Below are positions 59,894-64,000 of a stretch of 64,000 nucleotides of DNA, one piece after another. The notes beneath the pieces are model-generated. The model was not told the DNA's origin. It saw only the letters and a program-made list of their open reading frames with translations, and made no database searches. How positions within the stretch are numbered: position 1 is the stretch's first letter; each line of letters begins with the position of its first letter. The stretch is taken from contig NZ_VSJJ01000001.1 of NCBI RefSeq assembly GCF_008369405.1, positions 308,523-372,522 of the forward strand, in the 5' to 3' direction. The position numbers and the translations under genes are program-made. Source of the stretch: Streptococcus cristatus. Its GTDB lineage: Bacteria; Bacillota; Bacilli; Lactobacillales; Streptococcaceae.

Positions 59894-60716
59894 TGTCCAT
59901 CGCCACCATTCTATCTTTGCCAAATTGATCTTTCTGTACTCGGATTCGTTTTTGCGGGAAGGTTTTTTTTAATAATTCCTTGACGCCGACTCCTTGCTTG
60001 TAACCAATTTCCAGATAGATCTTTCCTTTTTCTGTGAGATGCTCCTCTGCCTGCTCGGCTATTTTCCGATAGACGGCATAGCCATCCTCCTCCGCGAAGA
60101 GGGCCATGTGAGGTTCAGAAACTAGAACGTTGAGTCCAACTTCGTCCTTATCCGCTTCTGAAATGTATGGCGGGTTGGAGACAATAATGTCAAATTTTCC
60201 TTGAATTACATCCAAGCAATCAGATTGGACAAAAGTAAGATTGAGGCCACAGGACTGAGCGTTTTCTGCTGCCAAGGCAAGAGCATCTTGAGAGAGATCA
60301 GAAGCAGTAATCCGCCAGTCTGGACGACTATTTGCCAGTGCCAGAGCGATGGCCCCGCTCCCCGTTCCGATATCCAAGACTGACAAGGATTTTTCGGGAT
60401 TCTCCGACAAAATCAGCTCCACCAGCTCCTCCGTCTCAGGCCTTGGAATCAATACCCGCTCATCTACCTTGAGAGTCAAGCCGTGAAAATCACTATTTCC
60501 AATAATATACTGGGCTGGCTTATGAGCAAGCAGTTGCTCTTGAATCGCTTTTAGCTGGTCACGGTCTTCCTGACTAACCTCTAACCGAAGCTTGAGAACA
60601 AAGTCAGTAAAGGAGAGGTCATTGAGTGCCCGATAAACGAAAGACAGGCTTTCCGCTTCTTCTCCCGCTGCTACTAGCTCCTGCTCTAACTCAGCCAAAT
60701 ATTGAGCTAATGTCAT
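59886..60716 (-). CDS. prmC: Release factor glutamine methyltransferase
   Basis: Methylates the glutamine of the GGQ motif in RF1 and RF2. 276 residues: N-terminal helical domain (1-75), VLIPRPETEELVE (88-100), SAM motif LDIGTGSGAIALALA (114-128) and the catalytic NPPY (181-184). Its first base is shared with the last base of prfA, encoding its substrate, so the two are co-translated. Confidence 0.96.
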   Translation of the reverse strand: MTLAQYLAELEQELVAAGEEAESLSFVYRALNDLSFTDFVLKLRLEVSQEDRDQLKAIQEQLLAHKPAQYIIGNSDFHGLTLKVDERVLIPRPETEELVELILSENPEKSLSVLDIGTGSGAIALALANSRPDWRITASDLSQDALALAAENAQSCGLNLTFVQSDCLDVIQGKFDIIVSNPPYISEADKDEVGLNVLVSEPHMALFAEEDGYAVYRKIAEQAEEHLTEKGKIYLEIGYKQGVGVKELLKKTFPQKRIRVQKDQFGKDRMVAMDNG

Positions 60717-61795
60717 TATTTATTCAGCTCTTCTAGTTTTTGCGTTTGGTCATAGAGCACCAGGGCATCTACAACTTCGTCCAATTTACCAGACAAGATG
60801 GTATCTAGCTTCTGCAGGGTCAAGCCGATACGGTGGTCTGTGACACGATTTTGTGGGAAGTTATAAGTACGGATACGCTCTGAACGGTCACCAGTACCAA
60901 TGGTTGACTTACGCTCCGCATCTTGCTCGTCCTGGGCAATCTGGGCAAAGTGGTCAGCCACACGCGCACGGATAATTTTCATGGCCTTCTCACGGTTCTT
61001 CTGCTGGGTACGTTCTTCCTGCATTTCCACCTTGATATTGGTTGGCAAGTGAACGATACGAACGGCAGTCGCAACCTTATTGACGTTCTGTCCACCAGCA
61101 CCAGATGCGTGGTAGATGTCAACACGAAGGTCTTTTGGATCAATATCGTATTCTACTTCTTCGATTTCTGGCATGACTAAAACGGTAGCTGTCGAAGTAT
61201 GAACACGGCCTTGGCTTTCTGTCACAGGGACCCGTTGTACACGGTGGGCGCCAGACTCATACTTGAGTTTAGAGTAAACAGACTGACCAGAAACCATAGC
61301 CACTACTTCTTTGAAACCACCGACACCGTTCATGGATGCTTCCATGACTTCAAAGCGCCAGCCTTGAGCTTCCGCATACTTTTGATACATGGTTAGCAAA
61401 TCTCCAGCAAACAGTGCTGCTTCGTCACCACCCGCTGCCCCACGAATTTCAAGGATGATGTTCTTGTCATCGTTTGGATCCTTTGGAAGAAGCAAGATTT
61501 TCAGCTTTTCTTCGTATGCTTCTTTTTCAGCCTTGGCATCCTTAAGCTCTTGCTTGGCCATTTCTTCCAAGTCCGCATCTCCGCCTGATTCCTTAATCAT
61601 CTCTTCAGCATCGATGATGTTTTGAAGGACTTGCTTGTATTCGCGGTAGGCTGTCACCGTATCACGAGTAGAAGCCTCTTCTTTTGAAAGCTCCATAAAA
61701 CGCTTGGTGTCAGATACCACATCCGGGTCACTGAGTAATTCTCCAAGCTCTTCATAGCGGTCTTCCACTGCCTGTAACTGGTCATAAATATTCAT
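60716..61795 (-). CDS. prfA: Peptide chain release factor 1
   Basis: Ends translation at UAA and UAG. 359 residues, with the codon-reading P-V-T tripeptide at 190-192 (RF1 type, not the SPF of RF2) and the catalytic GGQ at 234-236 in [12 protein letters not shown]. The N-terminal coiled region ([12 protein letters not shown]) is complete. AAGGAGATA precedes the ATG. It lies between tdk and prmC. Confidence 0.97.
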   Translation of the reverse strand: MNIYDQLQAVEDRYEELGELLSDPDVVSDTKRFMELSKEEASTRDTVTAYREYKQVLQNIIDAEEMIKESGGDADLEEMAKQELKDAKAEKEAYEEKLKILLLPKDPNDDKNIILEIRGAAGGDEAALFAGDLLTMYQKYAEAQGWRFEVMEASMNGVGGFKEVVAMVSGQSVYSKLKYESGAHRVQRVPVTESQGRVHTSTATVLVMPEIEEVEYDIDPKDLRVDIYHASGAGGQNVNKVATAVRIVHLPTNIKVEMQEERTQQKNREKAMKIIRARVADHFAQIAQDEQDAERKSTIGTGDRSERIRTYNFPQNRVTDHRIGLTLQKLDTILSGKLDEVVDALVLYDQTQKLEELNK

Positions 61796-61830
61796 CTTTG
61801 TAATCTATCTCCTTGATTTTCTAATTCATT

Positions 61831-62403
61831 CTACTTAATGGGTGGATTGAAATAATGCTTGCGGCATACAGAAATATAGGTCTCATGGCCACCGATTTTA
61901 ATCTGTTCGCCATCATAGACAGGTTTCCCGTTATCCGTCCGCAAAACCATGGTTGCCTTTTTAGAGCAATATTGGCAAATGGTCTTGATTTCGTCAATCT
62001 TATCAGCCAAGAGCAAGAGGTGCTTGGAACCTTCAAACAGTTCATTGCGAAAGTCATTTTTCAGACCAAAAGCCATGACTGGAACACCCAGCTCATCCAC
62101 CACTCTAGCCAAATCATAGACATGATGGCGTTTCAAAAACTGAGCCTCATCAATCAAAACGCAGTAAGGCTTTTCAGGCAGACTTTGAATATAGCCAAAA
62201 ATATCTGTCTGGTCCTCGATTGCCATCGCAGCTCGCTTCATGCCGATGCGGCTGGAAACAACGCCAAGGCCATCACGTGTATCAACAGCCGAGGTCATGA
62301 TAACCACGCTTTTCCCCTGCTCTTCGTAGTTGTGGGCCACTTTCAAAATTTCAATCGTCTTGCCCGAATTCATTGTGCCATATTTATAATATAACTGAGC
62401 CAT
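61831..62403 (-). CDS. tdk: Thymidine kinase, type II
   Basis: Phosphorylates thymidine for salvage, complementing the nucleoside uptake genes at 10-17 kb. 190 residues with P-loop GTMNSGKT (9-16), the LIDEAQFL Walker B, the lasso-loop [28 protein letters not shown] and zinc cysteines in ICQYCSKK and CRKHY. It leads the tdk-prfA-prmC-tsaC-glyA-NdpA-pvaA unit. The site before the ATG is weak. Confidence 0.96.
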   Translation of the reverse strand: MAQLYYKYGTMNSGKTIEILKVAHNYEEQGKSVVIMTSAVDTRDGLGVVSSRIGMKRAAMAIEDQTDIFGYIQSLPEKPYCVLIDEAQFLKRHHVYDLARVVDELGVPVMAFGLKNDFRNELFEGSKHLLLLADKIDEIKTICQYCSKKATMVLRTDNGKPVYDGEQIKIGGHETYISVCRKHYFNPPIK

Positions 62404-62570
62404 TTTATATCTACATTCTCTCTAAGTATTGTCTTTCTAGGACTTCCAGCTTTATCCATAGACTCGGCTGGAAAGACCGACTGTACTTCCTATTATTTTA
62501 CCACAATTCACCTCTCTTTAAAACCTAATTTATGATAAAATAAGATTAGCAAAAGAAAAGGAGAAATCAT

Positions 62571-62753
62571 ATGCCATTTGTCAGAATTGATTTATTTGAA
62601 GGACGTACCTTAGAACAAAAGAAGGCTTTAGCCAAGGAAGTCACAGAAGCCGTTGTCAGAAATACTGGCGCACCTCAGTCTGCTGTCCATGTCATCATCA
62701 ACGACATGCCAGAAGGCACTTACTTCCCTCAAGGTGAAATGCGAACAAAATAA
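62571..62753 (+). CDS. 4-oxalocrotonate tautomerase-family protein
   Basis: 60 residues, MPFVRIDLFEGRTLEQKKALAKEVTEAV. After Met removal the N-terminal Pro1 is the catalytic base of the family. The VHVIINDMPEGTYFPQGEMRTK end is complete. Such small hexameric enzymes catalyse keto-enol shifts; no degradation pathway is near, so the role is unknown. AAAGGAG precedes the ATG and TATGATAAAAT lies upstream. It diverges from tdk. Confidence 0.92.
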   Translation: MPFVRIDLFEGRTLEQKKALAKEVTEAVVRNTGAPQSAVHVIINDMPEGTYFPQGEMRTK

Positions 62754-62794
62754 AATCAAAAAGGCTGAGATACTTTTCTCAGCCTTTTGATTTT
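62752..62794 (+). terminator. Terminator between the tautomerase and MATE genes
   Basis: Long stem AAAATCAAAA.GGCTGAGA / TCTCAGCCTTTTGATTTT, with T-runs on both strands; serves both converging genes. Confidence 0.9.
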
Positions 62795-62807
62795 ATAATG
62801 AAAACTC

Positions 62808-64000
62808 TCAGCGGCGCTTCTTTTGGATATAATTCAATCGTAGTTGGTAGAGAATTGCGCTCACGACCAAACTTGCAATCAGTCCAATCCAATAACCATA
62901 GGGTCCCAAGTCCGTAGCATAATCTAAAAACAAGCCCAGAGGTAAGGAAACGCCCCAGTAAGCCAGCAGCCCCAAGTAAAATGGAGCTTTCGTATCCTTG
63001 TAGCCTCGCAAAATTCCCTGCAAAGGAGCGGCAATCGTATCAGCCAATTGGAAAAAGAGGCTAAAAGTCAGAAAGATTGAGGTCAGACGAATAAACTCTG
63101 GATCAGAGCCATAAAGACTAGCAACCTTATCTCGAAAAATATAGAGAAAAATCAAGGTAAAGACCGCAAAAATGGATGCCACAATTCTACCCAAAGTGCA
63201 GTATTTCTTCACATCGTCAATTCTTTCAGCCCCTAGCTCATAAGAGACAATGATGGCCATAGCTGTGGAGATACTCATAGGGAAAGCATACATAAGAGTA
63301 GAAAAGTTCATGGCAGCCTGATGGCTAGCGATAATCAAAGAAGAAAATTTTGACATCACTAGTCCGACGATTGAAAAGATGACAACTTCCGCAAAGACTG
63401 TCCCTCCTATTGGCAAACCTAAGCGAAAACCTTCAGCCAAACCAGCTTTGCTCAAGGGACGAATTTTCCAGAGTTGGTACTGGCGGACTTTAGGATGTTT
63501 GATGGCCAGTAATAGTGATATGACTAATGAAACCCAATAAGCTAAAGAAGTGCCCAGTCCCGCACCAGCTCCGCCCATTTCTGGAAAACCAAAAGCTCCA
63601 TAAATCAAAACATAATTGAAGCTGGCATTCAAGGGTAAGAGCAAGAGCATCAAATACATAGAAAGCCGAGTCAGCCCCAAAGCATCCAAGAGAGAGCGAA
63701 TAACGCTAAAGAGCAAGAAGGGAATGATGCCGATGGACAAGTACCAAAGATAATGCTGGGCCACATCTTTTACCAAAGGGTCTAATCCTAGACGCTGCAA
63801 AACCAAAGGGGCACCTAAAAATACCAGCGCAAATAAAATCAGTGATAGAGCTAAAGAAAGATAGATGAACTGATAAAAATCTGAGGCAATTTTTTCATCT
63901 TTCCCCTGTCCCAAATGGTGACCGATAATCGGAACCAAGGCAGACACAATCCCCGTCAGAAAGGAGAAAAATGAACCCCACAGACTAGTCGCCATAGAAA
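62808..64000 (-). CDS. MATE-family multidrug efflux transporter, N-terminally cut by the window
   Basis: The frame enters from the right edge (a Ser codon precedes the first Met at 63995) and stops at 62808, giving at least 396 residues. Eleven or so hydrophobic segments are visible, with VPIIGHHLGQGKDEKIASDF early and GLRLGLPIGGTVFAEVVIFS-like and ISTAMAIIVSYELGAERID motifs later, typical of NorM/DinF-like Na+ or H+ antiporters that expel cationic drugs. About 50 residues are missing at the start. Confidence 0.9.
   Translation of the reverse strand, partial: SMATSLWGSFFSFLTGIVSALVPIIGHHLGQGKDEKIASDFYQFIYLSLALSLILFALVFLGAPLVLQRLGLDPLVKDVAQHYLWYLSIGIIPFLLFSVIRSLLDALGLTRLSMYLMLLLLPLNASFNYVLIYGAFGFPEMGGAGAGLGTSLAYWVSLVISLLLAIKHPKVRQYQLWKIRPLSKAGLAEGFRLGLPIGGTVFAEVVIFSIVGLVMSKFSSLIIASHQAAMNFSTLMYAFPMSISTAMAIIVSYELGAERIDDVKKYCTLGRIVASIFAVFTLIFLYIFRDKVASLYGSDPEFIRLTSIFLTFSLFFQLADTIAAPLQGILRGYKDTKAPFYLGLLAYWGVSLPLGLFLDYATDLGPYGYWIGLIASLVVSAILYQLRLNYIQKKRR

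Overview
The window is a stretch of a low-GC Gram-positive chromosome that reads as an oral Streptococcus of the mitis/sanguinis type. The evidence is gene order: potABCD behind murB; pdp-deoC-cdd-bmpA-nupABC; glpK-glpO-glpF next to an Mga-like regulator; aroA-aroK-pheA-LCP; tdk-prfA-prmC-tsaC-glyA-NdpA-PvaA. A PvaA-like protein, an RlmCD-type methyltransferase without Fe-S cysteines and an LPXTG-anchored PepX-type peptidase agree with this. The species (S. sanguinis/S. gordonii-like) is inference. No rRNA, tRNA, CRISPR array, prophage or transposase gene was seen.

Layout. 0-9 kb: end of a HAD phosphatase, an iron alcohol dehydrogenase, then murB-potABCD and hom-thrB, all on the minus strand. 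8.9-18 kb: a polysaccharide deacetylase, then a minus-strand pyrimidine-nucleoside salvage and uptake operon (methyltransferase, pdp, deoC, cdd, lipoprotein, ABC ATPase and two permeases). 18-24 kb: plus-strand coaA, rpsT, a P-loop kinase, TraX-like, DUF1836, hemolysin III and CPBP genes, with yaaA opposite. This part is studded with hairpin-rich intergenic repeats. 24-35 kb: an ABC exporter pair, a RocB-like peptidase, the wall-anchored PepX-type peptidase divergent from a cytoplasmic alpha-amylase, an esterase-like protein and an M42 aminopeptidase. 35.6-41.4 kb: glycerol uptake and oxidation (glpF, glpO, glpK) plus regulator. 41.5-47.2 kb: small poorly known genes, a DUF4300 lipoprotein, a CBM34/GH13 maltodextrin hydrolase and a frameshifted CPBP protease. 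47.3-56.3 kb: rlmD, LCP protein, pheA, aroK, aroA, DUF3272, dnaX, fRMsr and a hydrolase. 56.4-64 kb: the tdk-to-PvaA operon, a tautomerase and a MATE transporter cut by the window edge.

How the genes fit together. Several units scavenge host material: nucleosides, glycerol, maltodextrins, polyamines and proline-rich peptides. The clearest regulatory reading is catabolite and maltose-type control. A CRE-like box fills the spacer of the surface PepX promoter, a 20-bp palindrome touches the -35 of the amylase promoter, two CRE-like boxes flank the GH13 hydrolase promoter, and a CRE-like core sits before glpK. GlpO makes H2O2, while YaaA and fRMsr are linked to oxidative stress in their families.

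No wholly new system can be proved from the sequence alone. The most unusual material is a pair of related hairpin repeat families sharing end sequences, one copy of which appears to supply a -35 box and others stop codons; three apparently leaderless genes; an in-frame TAG separating a small soluble protein from a hydrophobic tail; and an island of small unknown genes at 41.6-44.4 kb.
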